Source: Marinobacter koreensis | GTDB lineage: Bacteria > Pseudomonadota > Gammaproteobacteria > Pseudomonadales > Oleiphilaceae | Length of the DNA stretch: 64,000 bases | Direction: 5' to 3' | Assembly (NCBI RefSeq): GCF_023156285.1 | Contig: NZ_JAKZAJ010000002.1 | Span: 124,001-188,000 of the forward strand | Shown: piece by piece, positions 17,053 to 24,678 of the stretch | Layout of the letters: each line of letters starts with the position of its first letter | Position numbering within the stretch: position 1 is the first letter of the stretch | The notes under the pieces: model-generated | What the model was told of the DNA's origin: nothing | Databases searched by the model: none | The model's input: the letters and a program-made list of their open reading frames with translations, nothing else | Program-made: the position numbers and the translations under genes

Positions 17053-18087
17053 TTACATTGAAAACTTGTGCTCGAAACCAATGCCGAACGTTGTGTCGTC
17101 GATAGCGAGCGCTCCAGCGCCGGTATTGTCTGACTCAACCTTGGCGAAATAGCCAAAGACTTTGCTGGCCTTGGCCATTTTGTAATCCGCACCCACAGCC
17201 GTCAGTTTCACCTTGTCGTTGGTCAGGTCGGTATCAGTCACACCGTATTGCGCCTTCAGTTTCCAGCGATCCACTTTGAACGCACCACTGACAATGTAGG
17301 TCGTGTCCTTGTAATCGCCTCCATCAACGGCGGAATCAGAGTTCTCAGACTGCTGAATAAGGGCGCCAACTTCAAACTGGTCCATGTTCAGTTTGGCGGC
17401 CACGTGCATGGCATCAACCAGGGTATCGGCATCGCCAAGATCGAACAGGTTCGTCTTGATTTCCGAGTCATAGCCGACCGAGCCGTACAGCATGCCATTG
17501 TCAAAGACTACGGAACTGGAAATGCCGTCAGCCGGCGAATCACGACGCTCATTTCCAACCGTGGTTCCCTCACCGGGCACCATCGCGACGTTCACGGTCA
17601 CCGCGTTGGCCAGCTTCGGCGTGCTGTACTGGATGATATTGCTGATCCGCTCAGAACCACCAACGATTTTGTTGATGTCACCGCGCAGATCGCCAAACTG
17701 ATCGATCTCACCCTGTGATTTCTTGAACGGGCTGTCAAACTTGCCTGCAATCAACCGGCCCAGGGTCGCGTGTTCAAACCCGCCGAAAATGTTGCGCTGG
17801 GAAAAGGTTTGTTTGTCGCTTTCGCTGCCATTATTTCCGTCATCCACGGCCATCTGGAATTCCGCCTGATAGACCGCTTTCAGCTGGTCGACGTCCAGGT
17901 CCAGCGCGCCTTTGACCCCGATCCGGGAAGAGTTGCTTTCCAGTTTCCACTCATCGTTGGTGCCATCATCCTGGTTCTCATAGGAGACGTTCACCTTTCC
18001 GTAGACAGTCGGACCTTTATCAGCAAGCGCTACGGACGGCACGACAACCATGGAACCTACAGCCAGGGCCAGCAATTGCTTTTTCAT
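17053..18087 (-). CDS. Outer-membrane porin (Gram-negative porin family)
   Basis: 344 residues. Signal peptide MKKQLLALAVGSMVVVPSVALA is followed by DKGPTVYGKVNVSYENQ, the usual first strand of this trimeric porin family. Alternating hydrophobic strands and acidic loops (DDGTNDEWK, DDGNNGSESDK) continue to the end, as in a 16-strand barrel. The protein ends HKFSM rather than in the usual terminal Phe recognised by the Bam machinery; the Phe is third from the end. RBS AGAAAGATGA. It is separated from the Dps gene by 164 bp. Confidence 0.9.
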   Translation of the reverse strand: MKKQLLALAVGSMVVVPSVALADKGPTVYGKVNVSYENQDDGTNDEWKLESNSSRIGVKGALDLDVDQLKAVYQAEFQMAVDDGNNGSESDKQTFSQRNIFGGFEHATLGRLIAGKFDSPFKKSQGEIDQFGDLRGDINKIVGGSERISNIIQYSTPKLANAVTVNVAMVPGEGTTVGNERRDSPADGISSSVVFDNGMLYGSVGYDSEIKTNLFDLGDADTLVDAMHVAAKLNMDQFEVGALIQQSENSDSAVDGGDYKDTTYIVSGAFKVDRWKLKAQYGVTDTDLTNDKVKLTAVGADYKMAKASKVFGYFAKVESDNTGAGALAIDDTTFGIGFEHKFSM

Positions 18088-18203
18088 TCATCTTTCTCCA
18101 TCAGTGATCGAATATGATCGGTGGGTAACTGAGTGGGGAAAGAATGACGATTAATTATTTCAGATTGCTGACACCTTTATTTCAGTTATATGAACCGGTG
18201 AGA

Positions 18204-18231
18204 AGAAATGGCGGCTCTCGCCGCCATTTCT
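18204..18231. terminator. Hairpin between porin and Dps genes
   Basis: AGAAATGGCGG and CCGCCATTTCT form long arms around a short loop. On the minus strand the 3' side reads ATTTCTTC, a modest U-tract. It lies downstream of dps and about 115 bp upstream of the porin start. Confidence 0.6.
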
Positions 18232-18251
18232 GAACCATTCGGAGCTGGCCA

Positions 18252-18725
18252 TCACTGGCCCAGATAGCTCCGGTACATCCACACCAATTTCTCCTGCTGG
18301 GAAATGTAGTCGCTCATCAGGGCAATCGTGCCTTCATCTTCGGCATCGCCTGCAAGATTCAGCAGGTCACGCTGTTTACCAATCAGCTTGCCGAAACTCT
18401 CGACAATGTTCCCCACGGCTTCACGACCGTCCGACACATCCTTTCGCTCGGGAATCTCGGAATGTTCCATGTAAGTGCTGTAGGCATGGGCTGGACGGTG
18501 ACCAAGCGTCAGAACACGCTCCGCAATCTCATCGATCTTGAGCAGCAGATCGTCATAGAGTTCTTCGAATTTGGCATGCAATTCGAAGAAGTTTTCACCC
18601 TTGATATTCCAGTGATAGCCGCGGACGTTCATGTAAAAGATCTGGTAGTTGGACAGCAAGTCGTTCAGGGCGCCCGCAAGCTCCTGTGTTTTTGCCTGAT
18701 CCAGTCCAATGAAGTTCTTCGCCAT
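18252..18725 (-). CDS. dps: DNA-binding ferritin-like protein from starved cells (Dps)
   Basis: 157 residues. The dinuclear ferroxidase site of Dps dodecamers is intact: His38 in YHWNIKG, His50 in FFELHAKFEELYD, and Asp65 and Glu69 in KIDEIAERV. Dps oxidises Fe(II) with peroxide and shields DNA. The N-terminus MAKNFIGLDQAK is short with one early lysine, so DNA binding may be weak. GGAGG lies 6 nt before the ATG (rc of CGACCTCC). Single-gene unit. Confidence 0.93.
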   Translation of the reverse strand: MAKNFIGLDQAKTQELAGALNDLLSNYQIFYMNVRGYHWNIKGENFFELHAKFEELYDDLLLKIDEIAERVLTLGHRPAHAYSTYMEHSEIPERKDVSDGREAVGNIVESFGKLIGKQRDLLNLAGDAEDEGTIALMSDYISQQEKLVWMYRSYLGQ

Positions 18726-18884
18726 TTCGACCTCCTTGAGATTGACTCCAGAAAACTGACGTCATTATGGAAATCAATCCAGATTCCAGGAAGTAATATC
18801 AGATAATTCAGGCAATAGCACCAAGCTATTACAAACACATAATCATAAGATTATTGGCTATGGCAGTTTGAACACTCCAACATG

Positions 18885-20327
18885 TCAGCCTCCCGGCCCA
18901 CATTCCAGGCACCCCTCGGCAGGCGACGGCCCGATGGCAAGATTCCGGTTCAGGTCTTTAAGTGCGGTTCGGAGACCCTCCTCAATAACCGGATGATAAA
19001 ACGGCATATCCAGCATCTCGCTGACCGTCATACGTTTCTGAGCGCACCAGGCCAGAAGGTGACCGATATGCTCCGCTGCCGGGCCGAACATTTCGGCTCC
19101 CATGAACAGACCGCTGCCGTGTTCGCCATAGACCTTTAACAGGCCCCGGTTCTTGCCCACTACGCGGGCCCGGCCCTGCTCCGCAAAAGACACCTCCCCT
19201 ACGGCAAAGCATCCCTGGCATCGTTCTCGCACCTGGTCCACCGTCAGGCCGACCGTGGCTATCTGCGGGTCGGTAAACACGACCGCCAGCGGTGTACGCC
19301 TCAGTCCGGTACGCACATCCGGCCAGCGGGCGGCGTTGGTTCCGGCAATCCGCCCCTCATCGGCGGCTTCATGAAGCAGGGGTTTGTCATGGTTGGCGTC
19401 CCCGGCAATAAAGATGTGACTGTCGCCACACCGCAGTGTGTAGGGATCAAATATCGGCGAGCCGTTCGTATCAAGTTCGATATCCGCGTTCTGGATGTCG
19501 AGGTCGTCGACATTGGGGCGACGCCCCGTTGCAGCGAGCAGATACTCGAACGTTTCCGTAATAGTCTCGCCGTCGGAATCGCGGAACGTCACCCGCACCC
19601 CGGAGGCGTCGCGGGATACGCCACTGACCTCGGACGATGGATCCAGAGGAAACTCCTGATTGAACGTTTCCAGGGCACAGGCGCGGATCGCCTCGTCGCG
19701 TATGGGCCCCACCGGGCCGCCGACACCAAACATCCGGACCCGAACACCCAGCCGGCTCAGCGCCTGTCCCAATTCGAGCCCTATGACACCGGGACCAAAC
19801 ACGACCACCGATTCGGGCAGATCGGTCCAGTCGAAGATATCGTCATTGACCACAAGACGGTCTCCCGCCTCCCGAAGCATCTTCGGGATGTTCGGCCGGG
19901 CACCGGTCGCAATGACGATCCGGTCGGCAACAACCTCCACCGCGTCACCCACGATCAGACGATGGGGTGCGATGAACCGGGCATGCCCCATCAGCCGGTG
20001 TGATTCGGGAAAGGACTCCACGGTCTTGACCACCGACCCGGCAAACCGGTCGCGCTCCCGACGAACGCGATCCATGACAGCTCTGCCATCAATGGTCATG
20101 GCGTCTGCACGAATACCGAACGCTTCACCCTGACGCATGGCGTCGGCATGGTCAGCGGCGGCAATCAGCAGTTTGCTGGGCATACAGCCCACACGTGCAC
20201 AGGTGGTGCCATAGCGGTCACCTTCGATCAGAACCACCCGGTCGGTAAGCTTGCGTACGCTCTGATAGGCCACCATTCCCGCCGTGCCGGCTCCGATGAT
20301 CGCCACATCCACTTCTCGCTTTTCCAC
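18885..20327 (-). CDS. Dihydrolipoamide-dehydrogenase-like flavoprotein disulfide reductase
   Basis: 480 residues. The FAD motif AIIGAGTAGMVAYQ opens the protein; the redox disulfide is TTCARVGCMPSK (Cys43, Cys48), and the NAD motif is VVFGPGVIGLELGQAL. The C-terminal interface His-Glu dyad is kept in YHPVIEEGLRTAL. This fits class I pyridine nucleotide-disulfide oxidoreductases. It is not next to any 2-oxo acid dehydrogenase gene, so a housekeeping role as the E3 subunit is unlikely; mercuric-reductase-like or thiol/quinone reduction are alternatives. The tail carries an extra CLEC motif near the end, uncommon in lipoamide dehydrogenases. Confidence 0.8.
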   Translation of the reverse strand: MEKREVDVAIIGAGTAGMVAYQSVRKLTDRVVLIEGDRYGTTCARVGCMPSKLLIAAADHADAMRQGEAFGIRADAMTIDGRAVMDRVRRERDRFAGSVVKTVESFPESHRLMGHARFIAPHRLIVGDAVEVVADRIVIATGARPNIPKMLREAGDRLVVNDDIFDWTDLPESVVVFGPGVIGLELGQALSRLGVRVRMFGVGGPVGPIRDEAIRACALETFNQEFPLDPSSEVSGVSRDASGVRVTFRDSDGETITETFEYLLAATGRRPNVDDLDIQNADIELDTNGSPIFDPYTLRCGDSHIFIAGDANHDKPLLHEAADEGRIAGTNAARWPDVRTGLRRTPLAVVFTDPQIATVGLTVDQVRERCQGCFAVGEVSFAEQGRARVVGKNRGLLKVYGEHGSGLFMGAEMFGPAAEHIGHLLAWCAQKRMTVSEMLDMPFYHPVIEEGLRTALKDLNRNLAIGPSPAEGCLECGPGG

Positions 20328-20507
20328 CCTGCGCCTCCTGATCCGACGTATGGCCGGTTCACTGTAGAATGTTCCCTCGAGGATTCAGTATAGAGGTTCC
20401 GGCCCGGTTGTCGTAAAGCCGGGGTCGTTGAGGCGGGGCAGACAGCGGAGCTGAAATCACATACCCTTTGCTACTGCAACAGGAAAGCCCGACGCGGAGC
20501 CCATTCG

Positions 20508-21179
20508 ATGACCCAGTACTGGCCGGAATTTCTGACAATTGTCGTCGCCCATCTGCTGGCTGTCGTCAGCCCGGGGCCGGATTTTGCGGTCATGCTGCGC
20601 CAGGCATTGTGCCAGACACGGAGAAATGCACTGCTGAGCGCCGCGGGCGTGGGGGCCGGCATCCTGGTGCATGTGACCTATTCACTGCTGGGTATCGGCT
20701 GGCTGATCCAGCAATCGATCGTCCTGTTCACCGCACTGAAAATCGTCGGTGCCCTGTATCTCGGCTGGATTGCGATCCAGTGCCTGCGCGCCCGGGCCGG
20801 TAGCATCCACGTGGAAACCTCCTCCGGCCCCGAACAGTCCGCTCTGGCCGCCTTTCGACTGGGTTTTCTGACCAACGCACTGAATCCGAAAGCGACCCTG
20901 TTTTTCGTCGCGCTTTTTTCTGTCGTGATCAGCCCCGGAACACCACTGATGATTCAGGCCGGTTATGGGGTCTACATGGCCCTTGCCACCGGTGTCTGGT
21001 TCTCTCTGGTGGCGGTGTTCTTCACACTGCCTCGTGTACGCCAGGCCTTTGGCCGCTTCGGACACTGGCTCGACCGGATCATGGGCAGTCTGCTGCTCCT
21101 GCTGGCGGCCGAACTCCTGTTCTCTACAGTGACCGAATCAGAGCCTCTGTCTGCGACCACCCCAGGCACGGATCGGTAA
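20508..21179 (+). CDS. LysE/RhtB-family amino acid exporter
   Basis: 223 residues with about six membrane helices. The N-terminal signature HLLAVVSPGPDFAVMLRQAL is diagnostic of the LysE/RhtB family, and GFLTNALNPKATLFFVALF is the second conserved block. These proteins export amino acids or their derivatives (homoserine, threonine, lysine and others); the substrate cannot be read from sequence. Its last 56 bp overlap, on the opposite strand, the end of the DAHP synthase gene. Confidence 0.88.
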   Translation: MTQYWPEFLTIVVAHLLAVVSPGPDFAVMLRQALCQTRRNALLSAAGVGAGILVHVTYSLLGIGWLIQQSIVLFTALKIVGALYLGWIAIQCLRARAGSIHVETSSGPEQSALAAFRLGFLTNALNPKATLFFVALFSVVISPGTPLMIQAGYGVYMALATGVWFSLVAVFFTLPRVRQAFGRFGHWLDRIMGSLLLLLAAELLFSTVTESEPLSATTPGTDR

Positions 21180-22176
21180 TCGAGCAGCCATAGACCAGGT
21201 CAGGGCCATCGTTCTGACGCCCCGGCTCCAGGAAGCTTTCGAGCATCAGGCCTCGGATGTGGTCATTGCCGGCCAGGCGCTGGGCCATCACCTCCCGGGC
21301 AATGTCGATCTGGCGCTCGGCCTGTTTGCGGGCGTTATCGTGGCTGCAGTCCACCATCACGCTGGTCGACAGGCCCGCGGAGGTCAACTCATCCACGGTC
21401 CGGGCAATACTGTCGGCATCGTAGTTGGTGATCCCCCGGCCACCGCGGAGTACAAGATGGGTGTCCGGATTGCCCCGGGTCGAGATCATCACCGGAGCAC
21501 CGCTGGCCGAAACCCCCAGATGATGGTGCGGATGCCCCGCCGATTTCATGGCGTTGGTCGCCACCCCGATGCTGCCATCGGTGCCATTCTTGAATCCCAC
21601 CGGCATGGGCAGACCGCTGACCATTTCCCGGTGAACCTGGGATTCCGTCGTCCGTGCCCCGATCGCCGTCCAGCTGACAAGGTCACCCAGGTAGTCCATC
21701 ACCAGCGGACTCAGTGCTTCTGTGGCCAGCGGCAGGCCCAGACCCGCCAGCTCCAGCAACAGCAACCGGGAGCGCCGGAGTCCCTGCTCAATGTCACCCT
21801 GACCATTGCGCTCCGGATCGTAAAGCAACCCCTTCCAGCCAACCGTCGTTCGCGGCTTTTCAAGGTAGGCCCGCATCACGATCAGGCAACGGTCCTTGAC
21901 CTCGTCTGCCAGTGCCTTCAGTTTGCGGCCATACTCCAGGGCAGCCTGTTCGTCGTGGATGGAACAGGGCCCCATAACGATCAGCATCCGCGTGTCACGC
22001 CCCTGCAAAATGGCCCGGATGGCGTCCCGTTGGGCGCCTATCCGGGCCATCAGGTCCAGACTGGCAGGATATTCGCGGCGGAGCTGTTCAGGCGATGGCA
22101 ATGCCCTCTCCTTCCTGTGACAACTGGCCGCGGCGAGTCCCTCGTTCAGTGTTTCGGCGCTGACTGGCATGTTCAT
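21124..22176 (-). CDS. 3-deoxy-7-phosphoheptulonate (DAHP) synthase, AroAI-alpha type
   Basis: Condenses phosphoenolpyruvate and erythrose-4-phosphate, the first step of aromatic amino acid synthesis. 350 residues, the size of E. coli AroF/G/H. Conserved blocks: VMGPCSIHD (metal Cys), RAYLEKPRTTVGWKG, IGARTTESQVHRE, GFKNGTDGS, and VDCSHDNARKQ. The start at 22176 is preceded by GGGAA; an in-frame codon at 22209 would fall inside the attenuator. An aromatic leader gene and a terminator lie directly upstream, so expression should follow charged tRNA levels. Which isozyme (Phe-, Tyr- or Trp-inhibited) is not clear from sequence alone. Confidence 0.93.
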   Translation of the reverse strand: MNMPVSAETLNEGLAAASCHRKERALPSPEQLRREYPASLDLMARIGAQRDAIRAILQGRDTRMLIVMGPCSIHDEQAALEYGRKLKALADEVKDRCLIVMRAYLEKPRTTVGWKGLLYDPERNGQGDIEQGLRRSRLLLLELAGLGLPLATEALSPLVMDYLGDLVSWTAIGARTTESQVHREMVSGLPMPVGFKNGTDGSIGVATNAMKSAGHPHHHLGVSASGAPVMISTRGNPDTHLVLRGGRGITNYDADSIARTVDELTSAGLSTSVMVDCSHDNARKQAERQIDIAREVMAQRLAGNDHIRGLMLESFLEPGRQNDGPDLVYGCSITDPCLGWSQTEALIRSL

Positions 22177-22208
22177 AGCGTGGTTCCCGTTTCCCTGTAT
22201 CAGAATCA

Positions 22209-22246
22209 AAAAAGCCCCGGCTGGGCTACCAGTCGGGGCTTTTTGA
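22209..22246 (-). terminator. Attenuator terminator in front of DAHP synthase
   Basis: On the minus strand AGCCCCGACTGG pairs with CCAGCCGGGGCT (one mismatch, TAGC loop) and is followed by TTTTTT. It lies 33 bp before the DAHP synthase start and downstream of the leader peptide gene, the position expected of a transcription attenuator. Two further stems precede it: TCGGAC/GTCCGA at the leader stop codon and GGCAGCC/GGCTGCC. The segment CCGGGCCGCC right after the aromatic codons can also pair with GGCAGCCCGG (one mismatch), giving mutually exclusive folds. Confidence 0.85.
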
Positions 22247-22299
22247 GTCCGGTGGCAGCCTGGGTGTCTGCCGGGCTGCCTTCCTCGTTATGTTTCGGA

Positions 22300-22446
22300 C
22301 TAAGCGTCCGATAGGCGGCCCGGGTTCTGGCTAAAATAAAAGCCATAACCAAACCACCAAAAAAACACAGCAGCGACCGCCGCCGGCCTGATCGGGCCGA
22401 AAGCTTGCGAAAGATTGAATTGACAGGTCGCGCTCGAAATATTCAT
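22300..22446 (-). CDS. Aromatic-rich leader peptide of the DAHP synthase gene
   Basis: A 48-residue open frame (ATG at 22446, TAG at 22300) too short for standard gene calling. Residues 27-38 read VFFWWFGYGFYF: five Phe, two Trp and two Tyr in twelve codons. The N-terminal half is unremarkable (MNISSATCQFNLSQAF...). GGAGAG immediately precedes the ATG. Ribosome stalling at these codons when Phe, Tyr or Trp is scarce would keep the following RNA from forming the terminator at 22246-22209. The mixed composition suggests response to all three aromatic amino acids. It has no other expected function; the peptide itself is probably not used. Confidence 0.85.
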   Translation of the reverse strand: MNISSATCQFNLSQAFGPIRPAAVAAVFFWWFGYGFYFSQNPGRLSDA

Positions 22447-22453
22447 GCTCTCC

Positions 22454-22483
22454 ACTATATACCCCCGGTTTCAGGCTTGGCAA
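22454..22483 (-). promoter_or_regulatory. Candidate promoter of the aromatic leader
   Basis: On the minus strand TTGCCA (22483-22478) and TATAGT (22459-22454) are 18 nt apart, a good sigma-70 match. The start point would fall at or within a few bases of the leader ATG, implying an almost leaderless transcript. The divergent gene starting at 22529 shares this region. Confidence 0.5.
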
Positions 22484-22528
22484 CCTGCTGCCCAGACTTT
22501 TTGCAGACGTTCTTTACCCGGAGACCCC

Positions 22529-23326
22529 ATGAATCGAACCGCGTTCCCCCAATTGAGGCTTTTTCTGGTCCTGATAATGACGGTTCCTCTGTGGCTGGTG
22601 GCAACGAGCGCACAGGCGCAAACCGAAACCCGGGTCTATCAGCTGACTGCGCGTACCGGAGAAGACGTCGCTACACAGATTCGCGACCTTTACCAGGACA
22701 GTCAGATCACGGTAACAGCGAGGGGACAGCAACTGGTTGTCCGCGGCGAACCCAGACTGCTTGACGAGATCGGAACCCTGGTCCAGTCCCTGGATGTCGC
22801 CCCGGCGCAAATCCGGATCACGGTTCGAACCCGGGAAGACATCGGCGGCAAGCAGTCCGGCGGAGGCGTCAGCGGCAACGACAAATCGCTGCGCATCGAG
22901 GCGCAGAACAAGGTCATCTCTACGGCTAACCAGGCGGAGCGGACCGTCATCGTACAGGACGGCCAGACGGCCCAGATCACCTCCGGTCAGGTGCGGACTC
23001 TGCCCTTCGCCATCCGCGGCGGCCGGAACCCGGCCACCATCCTCGAACAGGTCAAGACGCATTCCGGTTTCCTGGTCAGCCCTCAGGTCATCTCGGACCA
23101 GACCGTTGAACTGAACATTGTGTCGTTCGAGGAGGATCCGGCCCAGATCCAGGGCTATGAAACCGAGGCCCTGCTGACGATTCGGCGTGTGGAACCCGGA
23201 CATTGGGTGTCGCTCGGAAGCGTCGGCACACACACTGAGACTGACAGCAGCAACATCACCTACACGGTGAAGAGCAATCAATCCCGAAGCCGCATCGTCG
23301 ACGTCAAGGTGGATATCCTCCGGTGA
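22529..23326 (+). CDS. Periplasmic secretin-N-domain-like (NolW-like) protein
   Basis: 265 residues with a Sec signal ending near TSAQA-QTETRVYQL (about residue 30). The mature N-terminus (RTGEDVATQIRDLYQDSQITVTARGQQLVVRG... LVQSLDVAPAQI) has the fold pattern of the secretin short domain found in GspD and PilQ. No beta-barrel secretin domain follows; the C-terminal part is instead a set of strands ending IVDVKVDIL. It is therefore not a channel, and its role is unknown. I start at the ATG preceded by CGGAGACCCC, not the upstream in-frame ATG. It is divergent from the aromatic leader. Confidence 0.65.
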   Translation: MNRTAFPQLRLFLVLIMTVPLWLVATSAQAQTETRVYQLTARTGEDVATQIRDLYQDSQITVTARGQQLVVRGEPRLLDEIGTLVQSLDVAPAQIRITVRTREDIGGKQSGGGVSGNDKSLRIEAQNKVISTANQAERTVIVQDGQTAQITSGQVRTLPFAIRGGRNPATILEQVKTHSGFLVSPQVISDQTVELNIVSFEEDPAQIQGYETEALLTIRRVEPGHWVSLGSVGTHTETDSSNITYTVKSNQSRSRIVDVKVDILR

Positions 23327-23462
23327 TTGACGACCCGACTAATCTCCTGCCTCCACGCTCTCGTAATTCTGTCACTTGAAGAAGTTACGATACCCGGCCA
23401 AAACAGTAACGAGAATTACTCACAAACGGGTGACAAACCGTCATCAGTTTTTATAGGATGCT

Positions 23463-23510
23463 ATGTTTCGTGAACTTCGTTTAATGATCGAACTCAACAG
23501 CCCCGCCTGA
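23463..23510 (+). CDS. Possible 15-codon leader open frame before the RND operon
   Basis: ATG at 23463 with AGGA 5 nt upstream, coding MFRELRLMIELNSPA, then TGA. The stop codon lies inside the 5' arm of the hairpin at 23505-23539. Spacing and ribosome site make translation plausible, but a peptide this short may be chance. Confidence 0.3.
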   Translation: MFRELRLMIELNSPA

Positions 23511-23539
23511 ACAGACCGTCCACACTGTTTTGTTCAGGC
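23505..23539 (+). promoter_or_regulatory. Hairpin in the 5' leader of the RND efflux operon
   Basis: GCCTGAACA (23505-23513) and TGTTCAGGC (23531-23539) pair perfectly over 9 bp, with extra ACAG/CTGT complementarity in the loop. It ends 35 bp before the adaptor start. It could be an RNA structure or a dyad operator for a TetR/MarR-type regulator; no T-run follows, so it is not a terminator. Confidence 0.5.
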
Positions 23540-23574
23540 ACACTCACATGGATACGGACTCCAGGATATTCATT

Positions 23575-24678
23575 ATGCGTACTGCCTCCCGCTTCGTGAT
23601 TGTCATCATTCTCCTTGGCGTCGTCCTTGGCGGCATTTTCGGGTACAAGTTCTACCAGTTCGGACAGATGAAGGAAAAGATGTCCCAACCTCAGCCGCCG
23701 ACCGCCATTTCCGCTACCGATGCAAAAGTCGAGCGCTGGACCCCCAGCATCAAAGCCGTAGGCAGTATTGAGGCGGTCAACGGCGTCCAGGTCGCCAACG
23801 AGGTCCCCGGGGTGATCCAGAGCATTGAATTCGAGTCCGGCGATACCGTCAAAGAGGGCGACATCCTGATCCGGCTGAATTCCGAGATCGACGAAGCCGC
23901 CCTGCGCACCCGTCGCGCCGAAGCCCAGCTCGCGCAACAGGAGTTCAAGCGGGTGTCCGACCTGCTCCCGAAGCGGGCGGTATCGCAGTCGCAGTACGAC
24001 GAGGCAAAGGCAAACTATGATGCCGCTCGCGCGAGGGTGAACGAGGCGGAAGCGCAGCTTGGCAAGAAGGTGATCCGGGCCCCGTTCGACGGCAGACTGG
24101 GGATCCGTACGGTGGATCAGGGTGAATACATTCCCACCGGCACCCCCATCGTTGAAGTCAACATGCTTGATCCGATCTACGTGGATTACACCCTCTCCGA
24201 GAAAAACCTGCCCCATGTCGCCACGGGCTATCCGGTGGTTGCGACAGTGGCCGCTGTTCCGGACATGGCCTTCAACGGCAAAGTCAGTGCGATCAACACC
24301 TCGGTGAATCCGCAGACCCGTACGGTCCGTATCCGCGCGACCCTGAGCAACCCGGACAATCTCCTCCGGCCCGGCATGTTCGCGACTATCCAGACTGAGC
24401 AACCCGACCAGGAAGAGGTTGTTACCGTGCCCCGCACCGCCATCTCCTACAACACTTACGGCGATTTCGTCTTTGCCGTCGAGAAGGACGACAACGGCGA
24501 TCTGGTGGTCAAGCGGCGCACCGTGACCACCGGCCAGACCCGGGACGGTCGCGTGGCGGTTCTGTCCGGACTGGAGGCTGGCGAGACCGTGGTTTCCAAA
24601 GGTCTGCTGAGACTCCGCGCCGGCCAGAAGGTCCAGATTCAGGAAGCAAAAGACAACACGCAGGGGGCGTCTGAGTAA
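23575..24678 (+). CDS. RND efflux periplasmic adaptor (membrane fusion protein)
   Basis: 367 residues from the ATG with AGGA 9 nt upstream. A membrane anchor (about 6-25) is followed by the lipoyl half-motif (VKAVGSIEAVNGVQV, GVIQSIEFESGDTVKEGDIL), a helical hairpin of Ala/Arg-rich repeats, the second lipoyl half (KKVIRAPFDGRLGIRTVDQGEYI) and beta-barrel (DYTLSEKNL, NPQTRTVRIRATL) domains. It links the inner-membrane pump to an outer-membrane channel, which is not encoded nearby, so a TolC elsewhere is likely. Its TAA overlaps the ATG of the pump. Confidence 0.9.
   Translation: MRTASRFVIVIILLGVVLGGIFGYKFYQFGQMKEKMSQPQPPTAISATDAKVERWTPSIKAVGSIEAVNGVQVANEVPGVIQSIEFESGDTVKEGDILIRLNSEIDEAALRTRRAEAQLAQQEFKRVSDLLPKRAVSQSQYDEAKANYDAARARVNEAEAQLGKKVIRAPFDGRLGIRTVDQGEYIPTGTPIVEVNMLDPIYVDYTLSEKNLPHVATGYPVVATVAAVPDMAFNGKVSAINTSVNPQTRTVRIRATLSNPDNLLRPGMFATIQTEQPDQEEVVTVPRTAISYNTYGDFVFAVEKDDNGDLVVKRRTVTTGQTRDGRVAVLSGLEAGETVVSKGLLRLRAGQKVQIQEAKDNTQGASE

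Noticed and set aside
18885-20327. Lpd as subunit of a 2-oxo acid dehydrogenase complex
   Set aside because: No E1 or E2 genes are present and the tail has an atypical CxxC, so I kept a general family name.
21259-22314. 351-codon plus-strand frame over DAHP synthase
   Set aside because: Antisense to an unmistakable enzyme and to its attenuator; no ribosome site or domain.
22206-22346. Alternative 46-codon minus-strand frame (MAFILARTRAAYR...) in the DAHP synthase leader
   Set aside because: It overlaps the aromatic leader in another frame, lacks a ribosome site and runs into the terminator; the aromatic frame explains the region better.
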